DNA of 64,000 bases from Streptomyces odonnellii (GCF_000981895.1 NZ_LATD01000006.1:17409-81408), one strand, 5' to 3'. Shown: positions 17,270 through 26,765, numbered from the stretch's first letter. The notes: generated from the letters alone by a model not told the origin. Numbers and translations are program-made.

Positions 17270-17854
17270 CTAGAAGGGGGGCTCGTCCGAGTAGCCACCG
17301 CCGGAGCTTCCGCCCCAGCCGCCTCCATTGCCCCCGCCGCCCTGCGACTGCTGGCCGCCGGCCGGTGCACTGGTCGCCCACGGGTCGTCGGCGGGAGCCC
17401 CGCCGCCGCCCTGCTGGCCGCCGCCACCGGGGCCGCCGCCCCAGTTGCCGCCGCCCTGGCCGCCGCCGTAGCCACCCTGGCCACCGCGGCCGGTGGTCTT
17501 GGTGACCTTGGCCGTGGCGTTCTTGAGGCTGGGGCCGACTTCCTCGACATCCAGCTCGTAGACCGTGCGCTTGACGCCCTCGCGGTCCTCGTACGACCGC
17601 TGCTTCAGCCGGCCCTGCACGACGACGCGCATGCCTCGCTGGAGCGACTCGGCGACGTTCTCCGCCGCCTGGCGCCAGACCGAGCAGGTCAGGAACAGGC
17701 TCTCGCCGTCCTTCCACTCATTGGTCTGCCGGTCGAAGGTACGAGGAGTGGACGCGACGCGGAACTTCGCGACCGCCGCACCGGACGGGGTGAAGCGCAG
17801 CTCGGGGTCGTCGACGAGATTGCCGACGACCGTGATGACGGTCTCGCCTGCCAT
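17270..17854 (-). CDS. ssb: Single-stranded DNA-binding protein
   Basis: A 194-aa SSB. The OB fold spans about residues 1-110 ([21 protein letters not shown] at the start). A linker of about 70 aa is very rich in Gly, and the acidic tip SDEPPF matches the conserved protein-docking tail. It coats single-stranded DNA during replication and repair. The Gly linker is encoded by a strongly biased repetitive segment (17280-17480). Embedded between rpsF and rpsR, the standard bacterial arrangement. Confidence 0.98.
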   Translation of the reverse strand: MAGETVITVVGNLVDDPELRFTPSGAAVAKFRVASTPRTFDRQTNEWKDGESLFLTCSVWRQAAENVAESLQRGMRVVVQGRLKQRSYEDREGVKRTVYELDVEEVGPSLKNATAKVTKTTGRGGQGGYGGGQGGGNWGGGPGGGGQQGGGGAPADDPWATSAPAGGQQSQGGGGNGGGWGGSSGGGYSDEPPF

Positions 17855-17948
17855 GGGTGAACCTCTCGGCGGGGATTGCTTCTGGCTGCTGTGCTACTCG
17901 AAGAACTACTCGGAGCCGTTCGGCCCCGATGACCGCTGAGCCGGATGC

Positions 17949-18239
17949 TCAGTGGGTCTCGGGACGGAGGACCTTGGTCCGGAGGACCGACTCGTTCAGA
18001 TTCATCTGCCGGTCGAGCTCCTTGACGACGGCCGGCTCGGCCTGGAGGTCGATGACCGAGTAGATGCCCTCGGGCTTCTTCTTGATCTCGTAGGAGAGAC
18101 GACGACGGCCCCAGGTGTCGACCTTCTCGACCTTTCCGTTGCCCTCACGGACGACGGAGAGGAAGTTCTCGATCAGCGGGGAGACAGCGCGCTCCTCGAG
18201 ATCGGGGTCGAGGATGACCATCACTTCGTAGTGACGCAT
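17949..18239 (-). CDS. rpsF: 30S ribosomal protein S6
   Basis: A 96-aa S6. [19 protein letters not shown] is followed by [23 protein letters not shown], the family core. S6 pairs with S18 on the 30S platform. The ATG at 18239 has GGAGGTGG a few bases upstream. First gene of the operon; its promoter must lie in the 18240-18503 gap shared with the divergent membrane-protein gene. Confidence 0.98.
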
Positions 18240-18503
18240 GTGGAACCCACCTCCTTTGGACTCAGCGGCCACGGTCGTTCCGTGGCAGGAGGGTCGTGAT
18301 GCGTACGCAACGGTATCGGCCGCCTCTGACAAGCTCGGCGGTACGAGGGGCACACGCCTGGGCAGACACCGGTGCAGAACGTACAGACTACCCGCACCCC
18401 GCCTTCCGCTTGAAATCCGGCCGCAGGCGGACGCAATCTGTATACATCGGGTGTGTGCGACGCTACGATGCGCCGCCTTCCGGCTATGGCCAGGAGGTGC
18501 CAC

Positions 18504-18818
18504 ATGGCACAGGCAATGCGACCGAACTCCGCCACCTCTCTCTTCTCCACGGACGGCAAGCGTCATCCCCGCCAGGACATCCTGATGGGCGTGACGCTGG
18601 CGCTGGGACTGCTCGCCTTCTTCTCCGCCTTCTTCTACAACCTGCATCTGCTCAGTTCATGGGCCGGACTGATCGGAATCCTCACCGGCGCGTACGGGCA
18701 GTTTGTCTCCGTGACCACACGTGAACGCTTTCTGACCATCATCGGTCTGGGCGCCTCAGCGGTCGGCTTCTTCCTCGGAATGGCGCACGGCGGACTCTTC
18801 GGCGGAGTGATCGGCTGA
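18504..18818 (+). CDS. Small three-helix membrane protein
   Basis: A 104-aa integral membrane protein with three hydrophobic helices (about residues 30-51, 52-73 and 78-100) and a polar N-terminus. It is positioned between rpsF and the FemX gene and conserved there in Streptomyces to my knowledge, but without assigned function. The start at 18504 is fixed by AGGAGGTG nine bases upstream. No catalytic motif is visible. Confidence 0.85.
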
Positions 18819-18928
18819 GGTCCACTGTCCACAGGGCCAGACGGGGTGCTCCATCGGCGCAGTAGGCTTCGGCGCGAGAGCCGGAGCCCCTGTATCCATG
18901 GGGACACACCTGCCGAGGAGCGCCCCGC

Positions 18929-20047
18929 ATGAGCCTTACCCTGAGGACCATCAGCCGAGAGCAGCATCTGGCGTACATCCAGAGCCTGCCCGCGGCGAGT
19001 CACTGCCAGGTCCCGGCATGGGCTGACGTCAAGACGGAGTGGCGCTCCGAGAATCTGGGCTGGTTCGACAAGAACGACCAGCTCGTCGGGGCCGGCCTGG
19101 TCCTCTACCGTCAGCTCCCCAAGATCAAGCGGTACTTGGCGTATCTGCCCGAGGGCCCCGTGATCAACTGGTACGCCCCCAACCTCGACGAGTGGCTCCA
19201 GCCGATGCTGGCGCACCTCAAGCAGCAGGGCGCCTTCTCCGTGAAGATGGGGCCGCCCGTCGTCATCCGCCGCTGGGACGCGAACGCCATCAAGTCCGGT
19301 ATCCAGGACCCGGACGTCAAGCGGCTGCGCGATGTCGAGGCCACGCACATCGAGCCGCGCGCCTTCGAAGTGTCCGACCGGCTGCGCAAGATGGGCTGGC
19401 AGCAGGGCGAGGACGGCGGCGCCGGCTTCGGTGACGTACAGCCGCGCTATGTCTTCCAGGTGCCCCTCGCCAACCGCTCGCTGGACGACGTGCTCAAGGG
19501 CTTCAACCAGCTCTGGCGCCGCAACATCAAGAAGGCCGAGAAGGCCGGCGTCGATGTCGTCCAGGGCGGCTACGACGATCTCGCCGAGTGGCAGCGCCTG
19601 TACGAGATCACCGCGGTGCGCGACCACTTCCGCCCGCGCCCGCTCTCGTACTTCCAGCGCATGTGGTCCGTCCTGAACGCCGAGGACCCCAACCGTATGC
19701 GCCTCTACTTCGCCCGTCACGAGGGCGAGAACGTCGCGGCGGCGACGATGCTGATCGTCGGCGGCCATGTCTGGTACTCGTACGGCGCGTCCGCCAACCA
19801 CAAGCGCGAGGTCAGGCCCTCGAACGCGATGCAGTGGCGGATGCTGCGCGACGCCTACGCCATGGGCGCCACCGTCTACGACCTGCGCGGCATCTCCGAC
19901 TCGCTCGACGAGACCGACCATCTCTTCGGTCTGATCCAGTTCAAGGTGGGCACCGGCGGCGAGGCCGTGGAGTACGTGGGCGAGTGGGACTTCCCGCTCA
20001 ACAAACTGCTCCACAAGGCGCTCGACATCTACATGTCGCGTCGTTGA
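18929..20047 (+). CDS. femX: FemX/FemAB-type peptidoglycan bridge aminoacyltransferase
   Basis: A 372-aa member of the FemABX family, which uses aminoacyl-tRNA to add amino acids to the peptidoglycan stem. Two GNAT-like subdomains are visible: AYLPEGPVINWY in the first, and FNQLWRRNIKKAEKAGVDV, followed by a conserved ALRG-like end (YDLRGISDSLDETDHLFGLIQFKVGTGG), in the second. In Streptomyces FemX is thought to attach the first glycine to the LL-diaminopimelate residue. The GTPase-like coiled-coil arm of staphylococcal FemA is absent or short. The racemase-like gene follows 129 bases downstream. Confidence 0.9.
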   Translation: MSLTLRTISREQHLAYIQSLPAASHCQVPAWADVKTEWRSENLGWFDKNDQLVGAGLVLYRQLPKIKRYLAYLPEGPVINWYAPNLDEWLQPMLAHLKQQGAFSVKMGPPVVIRRWDANAIKSGIQDPDVKRLRDVEATHIEPRAFEVSDRLRKMGWQQGEDGGAGFGDVQPRYVFQVPLANRSLDDVLKGFNQLWRRNIKKAEKAGVDVVQGGYDDLAEWQRLYEITAVRDHFRPRPLSYFQRMWSVLNAEDPNRMRLYFARHEGENVAAATMLIVGGHVWYSYGASANHKREVRPSNAMQWRMLRDAYAMGATVYDLRGISDSLDETDHLFGLIQFKVGTGGEAVEYVGEWDFPLNKLLHKALDIYMSRR

Positions 20048-20176
20048 CCGGCGGCACGGCATGCCGTTAACCGCGATGATGGGCCCCGGACACTTCCGCG
20101 AGGCACCCAGAATCCCCTATATCCCCCATAATCTTCATTCCTCATACCGCAGCCAAGAGAAAGGTTCCGGACCGGC

Positions 20177-21208
20177 ATGGCGCTCTCCCTCTACGTCGAC
20201 ACCGCGCGCTGGCGGGCGCACCAGAAGTCGGTCATCGAGCAGTTCCCCGGGCTCGTCCCGGTCTGCAAGGGCAATGGCTACGGCTTCGGGCATGAGCGTC
20301 TCGCCGACGAGACGACCCGCTTCGGCTCCGACACGCTCGCGGTCGGCACGATCTACGAGGCGGCCCGGATCAAGGACTGGTTCAGCGGTGACCTGCTCGT
20401 ACTGACCCCCTTCAGGCGCGGCGAGGAGCCGGTGCCGCTGCCCGACCGGGTGATCCGCTCCGTCTCGTCCGTCGACGGGGTGTTCGCGCTGGTGGGCGCC
20501 CGTGTCGTCATCGAGTGCATGTCCTCCATGAAGCGCCATGGCGTCAAGGAGGAGGAGCTGGGCCAGTTGCACGCGGCCATCGAGGACGTACGGCTGGAGG
20601 GCTTCGCCCTGCACCTCCCGCTCGACCGTACGGACGGTTCCGACGCGGTCGAGGAGGTCATCGGCTGGATGGACCGGCTGCGGGCGGCGCGGCTCCCGCT
20701 GCACACCATGTTCGTCAGCCATCTCCGCTCCAGCGAGCTGGCGCGGTTGCAGCAGCAGTTCCCGCAGACCCGTTTCCGCGCCCGTATCGGCACGCGGCTC
20801 TGGCTCGGCGACCATGAGGCCACGGAGTACCGCGGCTCCGTCCTGGATGTCACCAGGGTCATCAAGGGGGACCGGTTCGGCTACCGCCAGCAGAAGGTGG
20901 CCTCCGACGGCTGGCTGGTGGTCGTCGCGGGCGGTACGTCCCATGGCGTCGGCCTGGAGGCTCCCAAGGCCCTGCACGGTGTGATGCCGCGTGCCAAGGG
21001 CGTCGCCCGGGCCGGGCTGGCCACGGTCAACCGCAATCTGTCGCCGTTCGTCTGGGCCGGCAAGCAGCGCTGGTTCGCGGAGCCGCCGCACATGCAGGTG
21101 TCGATCCTGTTCGTACCGTCGGAGGCCGACGAGCCCAAGGTCGGCGACGAACTGGTGGCCCATCTGCGCCACACGACGACCCAGTTCGACCGCCTGGTCG
21201 ACCGCTGA
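20177..21208 (+). CDS. Alanine racemase-like PLP-fold protein lacking the catalytic tyrosine motif
   Basis: A 343-aa protein with the fold-type III alanine racemase N-terminal barrel. VCKGNGYGFG (about residue 30) corresponds to VKANAYGHG with the Schiff-base Lys, and RARIGTRLWLGD (about 200) corresponds to the RIG(I)ALYG segment. In racemases a second-domain motif G-Y-x-D-G-x-x-R carries the catalytic Tyr; here the matching region reads VVVAGGTSHGVG, so this base seems lost. It may therefore bind PLP without racemising Ala, or act on another substrate. The neighbouring FemX gene suggests a cell-wall role, which is inference. Confidence 0.78.
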   Translation: MALSLYVDTARWRAHQKSVIEQFPGLVPVCKGNGYGFGHERLADETTRFGSDTLAVGTIYEAARIKDWFSGDLLVLTPFRRGEEPVPLPDRVIRSVSSVDGVFALVGARVVIECMSSMKRHGVKEEELGQLHAAIEDVRLEGFALHLPLDRTDGSDAVEEVIGWMDRLRAARLPLHTMFVSHLRSSELARLQQQFPQTRFRARIGTRLWLGDHEATEYRGSVLDVTRVIKGDRFGYRQQKVASDGWLVVVAGGTSHGVGLEAPKALHGVMPRAKGVARAGLATVNRNLSPFVWAGKQRWFAEPPHMQVSILFVPSEADEPKVGDELVAHLRHTTTQFDRLVDR

Positions 21209-21302
21209 GACCGCTCAGTCCGCCGCAGTGGACCCCCGCTCGGCCCCTCCAAACCGTACGTTCACGCCTCGGAGCGCCCTCAAAAGCGCTCTGAGCGCCT
21301 GA

Positions 21303-21349
21303 GAGCAGTTTCGGAGGCCCCGGGAACCCCGAGGCCTCCGAAACTGCTC
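21303..21349. terminator. Bidirectional hairpin terminator
   Basis: Perfect 17-base arms (21303-21319 and 21333-21349; arm core GCAGTTTCGGAGGCC) with a 13-base loop, between the convergent racemase-like and GT87 genes. The right arm reaches the last stop codon of the GT87 gene. It can serve both strands. Confidence 0.88.
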
Positions 21350-22838
21350 AGCCGGCCTCGGGCGGGCGCGTTCCCCACTCGACGCGTGGCGCCTCCGCCG
21401 TCTGGGCCTGGTACTCCGCCAGGCGGTACGACTGTCCGAGTACGAACCTGTCCTCCGCGCCGTCCAGCACCCCGCCCGAGGGGTCGTCCGTACCGTCCGT
21501 CCGTACGCCGTCCCGCTCGGGCAGCAGGGCGTCCCGTACGACCATCGCGCACAGGTAGAGCGTCCCGGCCAGGTGCACGGCGATCGCGAGCTGGTAGCCC
21601 TCCGTGGGCAGCCCCTTGTGGGCGTCGCCGCTGGTCGTGTACGCGAGGTACATCCAGATGCCCAGGAAGTACATGACCTCGCAGGCCTGCCAGATCAGGA
21701 AATCGCGCCAGCGCGGCCGGGCCAGCGCGGCCAGCGGGACCAGCCACAGGACGTACTGCGGCGAGTAGACCTTGTTGGTCAGGATGAACGCGGCCACGAC
21801 CAGGAAGGCGAGCTGCGCGAACCGCGGCCTGCGCGGAGCCATCAGGGCCAGCGCGCCGATCCCCGCGCACGCCAGCACCATCAGCACCATCGCATAGGTG
21901 TTGACGGTGCCGACCTCCAGGGACTTGCCCGTGCGCTGGGTGATGATCAGCCAGAACGAGCCGAAGTCGACCTGCCGCTCCTGGCTGAAGGTGTAGAACT
22001 TCTTCCAACCCTCGGGCGCGAGCACCATCACCGGCAGATTCACCACCAGCCACGCGCCCGCCGTGCCCAGCAGGGCCGTCCCGAACTCCCGGAACCTCCC
22101 GGCCCGCCAGCACAGCACGAACAGCGGTCCCAGCAGCAGTACGGGATAGAGCTTGGCGGCGGTCGCGAGCCCGATGAGGATGCCGAAGGCCAGATTCCGG
22201 CCGCGCGACCACATCAGCATCGCCGCGGCGGTCAGCGCCACGGCCAGCAGATCCCAGTTGATGGTGGCGGTCAGCGCGAAGGCGGGAGCGAGGGCGACCA
22301 GCAGCGCGTCCCAGGGGCGCCGCCGGTGGGTACGGGCGACACAGACCGCGATGACCACGGCGCAGATCATCAGCATCCCCGCGTTGACCATCCAGTACAT
22401 CTGCTCGCGGTACTGGATGGAGCCGCCCGGGGTGAGCCAGGAGGCGACCTCCATGAAGAGGCCGGTGAGTACGGGGTACTCCAGGTACTGCATGTCGCCG
22501 TTCAGCCGGTCGAAGTACGGCACGAGGTTGTCGGCGAAGCCGCGCCCCAGGAAGAGATGCGGAATGTCCGAGTAGCAGGCATGGGTGTACTGGGAGCTGG
22601 CGCCCCGGAACCACGCCCAGTCGTAACAGGGCATCTTCTGCACCATGCCCAGCGCGAACATGCCGATCGCGACCAGAGCGACCACGCGCACGGGTGTGAG
22701 CCGACTGCTGCCGAGCCAGGCCCAGCGCCCGATCGGGCCGCCGATCAGCTCGCTGCCGGCCGCGGCGATCTCGTCCCGCCGGGTGGGGGCCACGACCGGC
22801 GGGTCCTGGTGCACGGTTGTCTCTTCTGCGCTCGGCAT
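21348..22838 (-). CDS. GT87 family (DUF2029) polytopic membrane glycosyltransferase-like protein
   Basis: A 496-aa membrane protein with about ten hydrophobic helices. The DWAWFRG and QYLEYPVLTGLFME segments and the lumenal acidic residues are typical of the GT87/DUF2029 family, which includes polyprenyl-phosphate-mannose-dependent transferases. The C-terminal 70 aa are soluble. ATG at 22838 is chosen as the first codon after a poorly conserved lead. It lies downstream of the PBP gene on the same strand, separated by a large hairpin. Confidence 0.85.
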   Translation of the reverse strand: MPSAEETTVHQDPPVVAPTRRDEIAAAGSELIGGPIGRWAWLGSSRLTPVRVVALVAIGMFALGMVQKMPCYDWAWFRGASSQYTHACYSDIPHLFLGRGFADNLVPYFDRLNGDMQYLEYPVLTGLFMEVASWLTPGGSIQYREQMYWMVNAGMLMICAVVIAVCVARTHRRRPWDALLVALAPAFALTATINWDLLAVALTAAAMLMWSRGRNLAFGILIGLATAAKLYPVLLLGPLFVLCWRAGRFREFGTALLGTAGAWLVVNLPVMVLAPEGWKKFYTFSQERQVDFGSFWLIITQRTGKSLEVGTVNTYAMVLMVLACAGIGALALMAPRRPRFAQLAFLVVAAFILTNKVYSPQYVLWLVPLAALARPRWRDFLIWQACEVMYFLGIWMYLAYTTSGDAHKGLPTEGYQLAIAVHLAGTLYLCAMVVRDALLPERDGVRTDGTDDPSGGVLDGAEDRFVLGQSYRLAEYQAQTAEAPRVEWGTRPPEAG

Positions 22839-22872
22839 GGCGCCCATCCTGCCGTACGCGCCCATGAACGCG

Positions 22873-22933
22873 ACGAGGGCCGCCGCACCGTACGTACAGA
22901 GAGTCTGTACGTGACCGGTGCGACGGCCCTCGT
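22873..22933 (-). terminator. Large nested hairpin between the PBP and GT87 genes
   Basis: Outer 18-base arms (22873-22890 and 22916-22933, one mismatch) enclose an inner perfect 9-base stem ACGTACAGA (22892-22900) / TCTGTACGT (22904-22912). It lies 37 bases after the PBP stop and 34 bases before the GT87 start, so it may terminate or attenuate read-through. Confidence 0.75.
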
Positions 22934-22970
22934 GTCGGCCGTCAATCAGGGTTTGACGGGGCGGACGGTC

Positions 22971-25631
22971 CTACCCTCCGGTGCCCCCGAAGAAGCCTCC
23001 GTCGGAGCCGCCGTTCTGGCCGCCGCCCGGATCGGTATTGGTCGCCGACGGGGAGTTGGTGACTCCGCCGCCGCTGCCACCGCCGTTGTTGCCACCGCCG
23101 TTGTTGCCGCCTCCGTTGTTGCCACCGCCCTGATTGCCACCGCCGTTGTCACCGCAGCCGAAGAGCTGCGTGCAACTGTCGCTCGGCGTGGGCGGTTCCT
23201 CCTTGGACGGAGTCTCCGACGGCGTCTCGGACGGGGTCTCCGAAGGCGTCTCGGAGGGCGTCTCGGTCGGCGTCGGGGTCGGGCTCTCGGCGCCGCCGCC
23301 CCACCAGGCCTCGCCGATGGGCTCGGGCTTGGGGAACGTCTCGGTCGGCTGGCCCTTCAGCGCCTGCTCCATGTAGTCGTGCCAGATCTCGGACGGGAAC
23401 GACGCACCGTGGATCTTCTCCTGGCCACCGGTGCCGAACATCTCAAGGAACTCGCGGTGCTTGTTGTTCGCGTCGTCGTCCAGCCGGTACATGTCGATGG
23501 CGGTCGAGAGCTGCGGGGTGTAGCCCACGAACCAGGCCGACTTGTTGCCGTCGGTGGTACCGGTCTTGCCCGCCACCTCACGCCCTTCGAGCTGGGCGTT
23601 CGTACCGGTGCCGTCCTCCACCACGGTCTTCAGGACGTCCGTGACATTGTCCGCGACCGCGGCCGGGAACGCCGTCTCCGTCTTCACCTCGTGCTTGAAG
23701 ACGGACTTGCCGTTCTTCTTCACCTCGGTGACCGAGTACGGGTCGCGCTGCTTGCCGCTGGACGCGAACGTCGCGTACGCGCCCGCCATACGGATGGCGC
23801 TGGGGTCGGAGATGCCGATCGAGAACGACGGCACATCGGACTTGCTGAGGGAACTGTCCAGCAGGCCGGAGCGGATCGCGTAGTCCCGCACCACCGGGAT
23901 ACCCACGTCCATACCGAGCTGGACGAAGGGGGAGTTGGCGGATTCACGCATGGCCTCGCGCAGATCGATGTCGCCGTACGACTCGTCGCCGTCGTTCCGC
24001 TGGAGCCACTCCTTGTCCTCTTCGTTGGTCCAGATCGACCCGTCGTAGTTCTTGATCTTCAGCTTGTTGTCGCCGTTGTACTTCGTCTTGTCCGGCGAGA
24101 TCTGGGTGCGCTCGCCCTGGCCCTGTTCCGGCGGTCCGCTGGGGTCGCGCACGCCCTTGTCCATCGCCGCGGCCAGCACGAACGGCTTGAAGGTCGATCC
24201 GACCTGCGCACCCGTCTGATCGGCGTTGTTGGTGAAGTGCTTGGTGGCGTCCGCGCCGCCGTAGATGGCGACGATCTTCCCCGTCGCGGGCTCGACGGAG
24301 GCGCCGCCGAACTGGACGTGCGTATCGGTCTTGGGACGCTTCTTGGGATCGATATTGGCGTCGTAGACCGTCTCGACGGCTTTTCTGAGCTGCTCGACCT
24401 TCTTCTTGTTGAAGGTCGTGTGGATCTCATAGCCGCCGGTGGTGAGCATGTCGGCCGTGATGCCTTGGTCGTTGTTGTTCACGAAGTACGCCTTGGCGAG
24501 GTCGACCAGATAGCCGATCTGCCCACCGAGCTGCGCGTTCTTCTTCGGCGGGTCGGGCATCGGGAACTCGGTGTACTTGGCGCGCTCGGCGGCGTCGAGG
24601 CGGTTGTCCTTGACCATCTCGTCGAGAATCCAGGCCCAGCGCTCAGTGGCCCGCTCGGTGTTGGCCGCGGGGGTGGCGATCGAGTTGATCTCGGTGGCCC
24701 CGGCGGGGTCGTACAGCGTCGCGCCCTTGAGGAGCGCGGCCAGGAAGGCGCACTCGCTCGGGTTCAGCTTCGACGCGTCCTTGCCGTAGTACGTACGGGC
24801 CGCCGCCTGGATGCCATACGCGCCGCGACCGTAGTACGAGGTGTTCAGATAGCCCGCCAGAATTTCGGGCTTGTCCATGTCCGTGCCGACCTTCATGGAG
24901 ATGAACATCTCCTTGAACTTACGGCTGAGGGTCTGGCTCTGGTCACCGAGGCGGGCGTTCTTGACGTACTGCTGGGTGATGGTCGAGCCACCCTGCGTGT
25001 CGCCGCCCCTGGCCATGTTGAACAGCGCCCGGCCGATGCCCATGAAGTCGACACCGGGGTCCTCGTAGAAGGACTTGTTCTCCGCGGAGATCACCGCGAA
25101 CTGCATCGCCTTCGGGATGCTCTCGATCCCGACGATCTGCCGGTTGACCTCACCACCGGTGGCGACCATCTGGGTGCCGTCGTCCCAGTAGTAGACATTG
25201 TTCTCCGCCTGCGACGCCTGGCTGTCCTTGGGCACCGAGACCACGGCGTACGCGATCGTGCCCGCGGCCAGGATGGAGCCGAGGAAGCCGATCGACAGAG
25301 CGGTGGTCTGTCTCCAGGACGGCACCCAGCGCCGCCAGCCGTACTTGCCGTACCGCGGATAGTCGATCAGCCGCTTCTTGCCGGGGCCCGCGCCACGGCC
25401 GGGCCCTTCGGGGCCGCCTCCTCCGCGCCGACGGCCGCCCCGCTGGGCGGCACGCCTGGCTGCGGCGCGTCCTCCGTAGGGGGGCTCCTCGTCGTAGGAA
25501 TCAGAGTGGGAGACCGAAGGGGTCCCGTGGGAAGGGGCAGCGCGGCGGCCTGGGGGCTGCTGGGCCGCGCGCCTGGCCGCGGCACGTCCGCCACCTTGCG
25601 GCTGCGGCTGTTTGCGACGGTGCTCACTCAT
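22971..25631 (-). CDS. Bifunctional penicillin-binding protein (class A, transglycosylase/transpeptidase)
   Basis: An 886-aa class A PBP that polymerises and cross-links peptidoglycan outside the membrane. A basic, Gln/Arg/Ala-rich cytoplasmic tail (1 to about 110) is followed by one helix (SIGFLGSILAAGTIAYAVV). The GT51 domain has SAENKSFYEDPGVD and GGSTITQQYVKN (about 165-230). The transpeptidase has GSTFKPFVLAAAMD (SxxK), ESANSPFVQLG (SxN) and KTGTT. The C-terminus is a tail of TETPSE-type repeats and GGGNN repeats that may span the wall. ATG at 25631 has GAGGAG upstream. Flanked by the GT87 gene and the PadR gene. Confidence 0.95.
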   Translation of the reverse strand: MSEHRRKQPQPQGGGRAAARRAAQQPPGRRAAPSHGTPSVSHSDSYDEEPPYGGRAAARRAAQRGGRRRGGGGPEGPGRGAGPGKKRLIDYPRYGKYGWRRWVPSWRQTTALSIGFLGSILAAGTIAYAVVSVPKDSQASQAENNVYYWDDGTQMVATGGEVNRQIVGIESIPKAMQFAVISAENKSFYEDPGVDFMGIGRALFNMARGGDTQGGSTITQQYVKNARLGDQSQTLSRKFKEMFISMKVGTDMDKPEILAGYLNTSYYGRGAYGIQAAARTYYGKDASKLNPSECAFLAALLKGATLYDPAGATEINSIATPAANTERATERWAWILDEMVKDNRLDAAERAKYTEFPMPDPPKKNAQLGGQIGYLVDLAKAYFVNNNDQGITADMLTTGGYEIHTTFNKKKVEQLRKAVETVYDANIDPKKRPKTDTHVQFGGASVEPATGKIVAIYGGADATKHFTNNADQTGAQVGSTFKPFVLAAAMDKGVRDPSGPPEQGQGERTQISPDKTKYNGDNKLKIKNYDGSIWTNEEDKEWLQRNDGDESYGDIDLREAMRESANSPFVQLGMDVGIPVVRDYAIRSGLLDSSLSKSDVPSFSIGISDPSAIRMAGAYATFASSGKQRDPYSVTEVKKNGKSVFKHEVKTETAFPAAVADNVTDVLKTVVEDGTGTNAQLEGREVAGKTGTTDGNKSAWFVGYTPQLSTAIDMYRLDDDANNKHREFLEMFGTGGQEKIHGASFPSEIWHDYMEQALKGQPTETFPKPEPIGEAWWGGGAESPTPTPTETPSETPSETPSETPSETPSKEEPPTPSDSCTQLFGCGDNGGGNQGGGNNGGGNNGGGNNGGGSGGGVTNSPSATNTDPGGGQNGGSDGGFFGGTGG
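23079..23275 (-). repeat. In-frame repeats encoding the PBP tail
   Basis: Two repeat types: GGTGGCAACAAC-like 12-base units (about 23079-23125) coding for NNGGG, and about 15-base GAGACGCCT/TCGGAG units (about 23205-23275) coding for ETPS(E). Both keep the reading frame. Confidence 0.8.
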
Positions 25632-25940
25632 CGAACGACTACTCCTCGGGCAGGCGCGGACGCCTGGAAGCGGCAGTTGAGTTCCGGTCCCCCCGAAATG
25701 AATACGGACCATCCCGGCATGGGGCTCATCCGGCAGACAGCCGGTAACCCGACAGTCTTGACGCTCAGTCGCGTCACTCGGTTCCCGGTGGTCTCCATGC
25801 CGCACAGACTACGCACGGCCAAAACCCTCCGAGTACTGAAGTTCATCTCAAATCAGGCAAGTTACTTCCTGAGAATTGTCAATGTGATGCCGTTCACGAT
25901 GGCCCCGCTTGTCCCCTCAGCCTCTCCGTTCTATCGTCGG

Positions 25941-25961
25941 GATGTATCGAGTCGATACATC
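25941..25961. promoter_or_regulatory. Palindromic operator upstream of the PadR gene
   Basis: Perfect palindrome with 10-base arms GATGTATCGA (25941-25950) and TCGATACATC (25952-25961) around one base, 41 bases before the PadR start. PadR dimers are known to bind ATGTAT/ATACAT-type dyads, so autoregulation is likely. The rest of the 370-base gap (25632-26001) has no gene; it carries the PBP promoter on the other strand. Confidence 0.75.
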
Positions 25962-26001
25962 AGAACGAAATAAGGTTCCCGGACAGTGGAGGAGGCGCAG
26001 G

Positions 26002-26709
26002 GTGAGCCGACGCTCGGGCATCCTCGAGTTCGCTGTCCTCGGTCTGCTCCGCGAGTCCCCCATGCACGGGTATGAGCTGCGGAAACGGCTCAACACCTCG
26101 CTGGGGATCTTCCGGGCCTTCAGCTACGGAACGCTCTACCCCTGCCTCAAGACGCTGGTCGCCAACGGCTGGTTGATCGAGGAGCCCGGGAGCGCTCTGG
26201 AGGACGCGCTCGCCGCCTCGCTCGCGGGGCGGCGAGCCAAGATCGTCTACCGGCTGACGGCGGAAGGTAAGGAGCACTTCGAGGAGCTCCTGTCGCACAC
26301 CGGGCCCGACGCGTGGGAGGACGAGCACTTCGCTGCCCGGTTCGCCTTCTTCGGGCAGACGGAGCGCGAGGTGCGGATGCGGGTGCTGGAGGGCCGGCGC
26401 AGCCGGCTGGAGGAGCGTCTGGAGAAGATGCGCGCCTCTCTGGCCCGTACACGCGAGCGCCTCGACGACTACACGCTTGAGCTGCAGCGCCACGGAATGG
26501 AGTCCGTGGAGCGCGAAGTGCGCTGGCTGAACGAGCTCATCGAGAGCGAGCGGGCGGGACGGGACCAGCGACGGTCCAGTCCCGAGGTGCCCGCCGAGCA
26601 GGGAGACACATCGGGGGAAGCGGATGGCCTGCCCCGGCGCCGGGACGTTCCCGGGGGTACGCCCCCGGGACGTGCCGGACCGGATCCGTCCGCGGACACC
26701 ACCAAGTGA
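26002..26709 (+). CDS. PadR family transcriptional regulator
   Basis: A 235-aa regulator. Residues 1-95 hold the PadR winged HTH (ILEFAVLGLLRESPMHGYELRKRL, GTLYPCLKTLVANGWL, KIVYRLTAEGKEHFEELL). Residues about 100-185 form the helical dimerisation part, and the last 45 residues are a Gly/Pro-rich tail. GTG at 26002 with GGAGG upstream is the natural start. A perfect palindrome lies 41 bases upstream. The inositol-phosphate synthase gene starts 56 bases downstream on the same strand, which suggests joint transcription and possible control of it. Confidence 0.93.
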   Translation: MSRRSGILEFAVLGLLRESPMHGYELRKRLNTSLGIFRAFSYGTLYPCLKTLVANGWLIEEPGSALEDALAASLAGRRAKIVYRLTAEGKEHFEELLSHTGPDAWEDEHFAARFAFFGQTEREVRMRVLEGRRSRLEERLEKMRASLARTRERLDDYTLELQRHGMESVEREVRWLNELIESERAGRDQRRSSPEVPAEQGDTSGEADGLPRRRDVPGGTPPGRAGPDPSADTTK

Positions 26710-26765
26710 GGTCCTGCATCTCCGCAGGGTCTCATCACGCACACTGATCACAGGGAGCAACCGGA

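Noticed and set aside
21573..25973. Plus-strand open frame of 1466 codons
   Set aside because: It lies opposite the PBP and GT87 genes, has no recognisable domain, and is Arg/Gly/Val-rich as expected from the complement of GC-rich codons.
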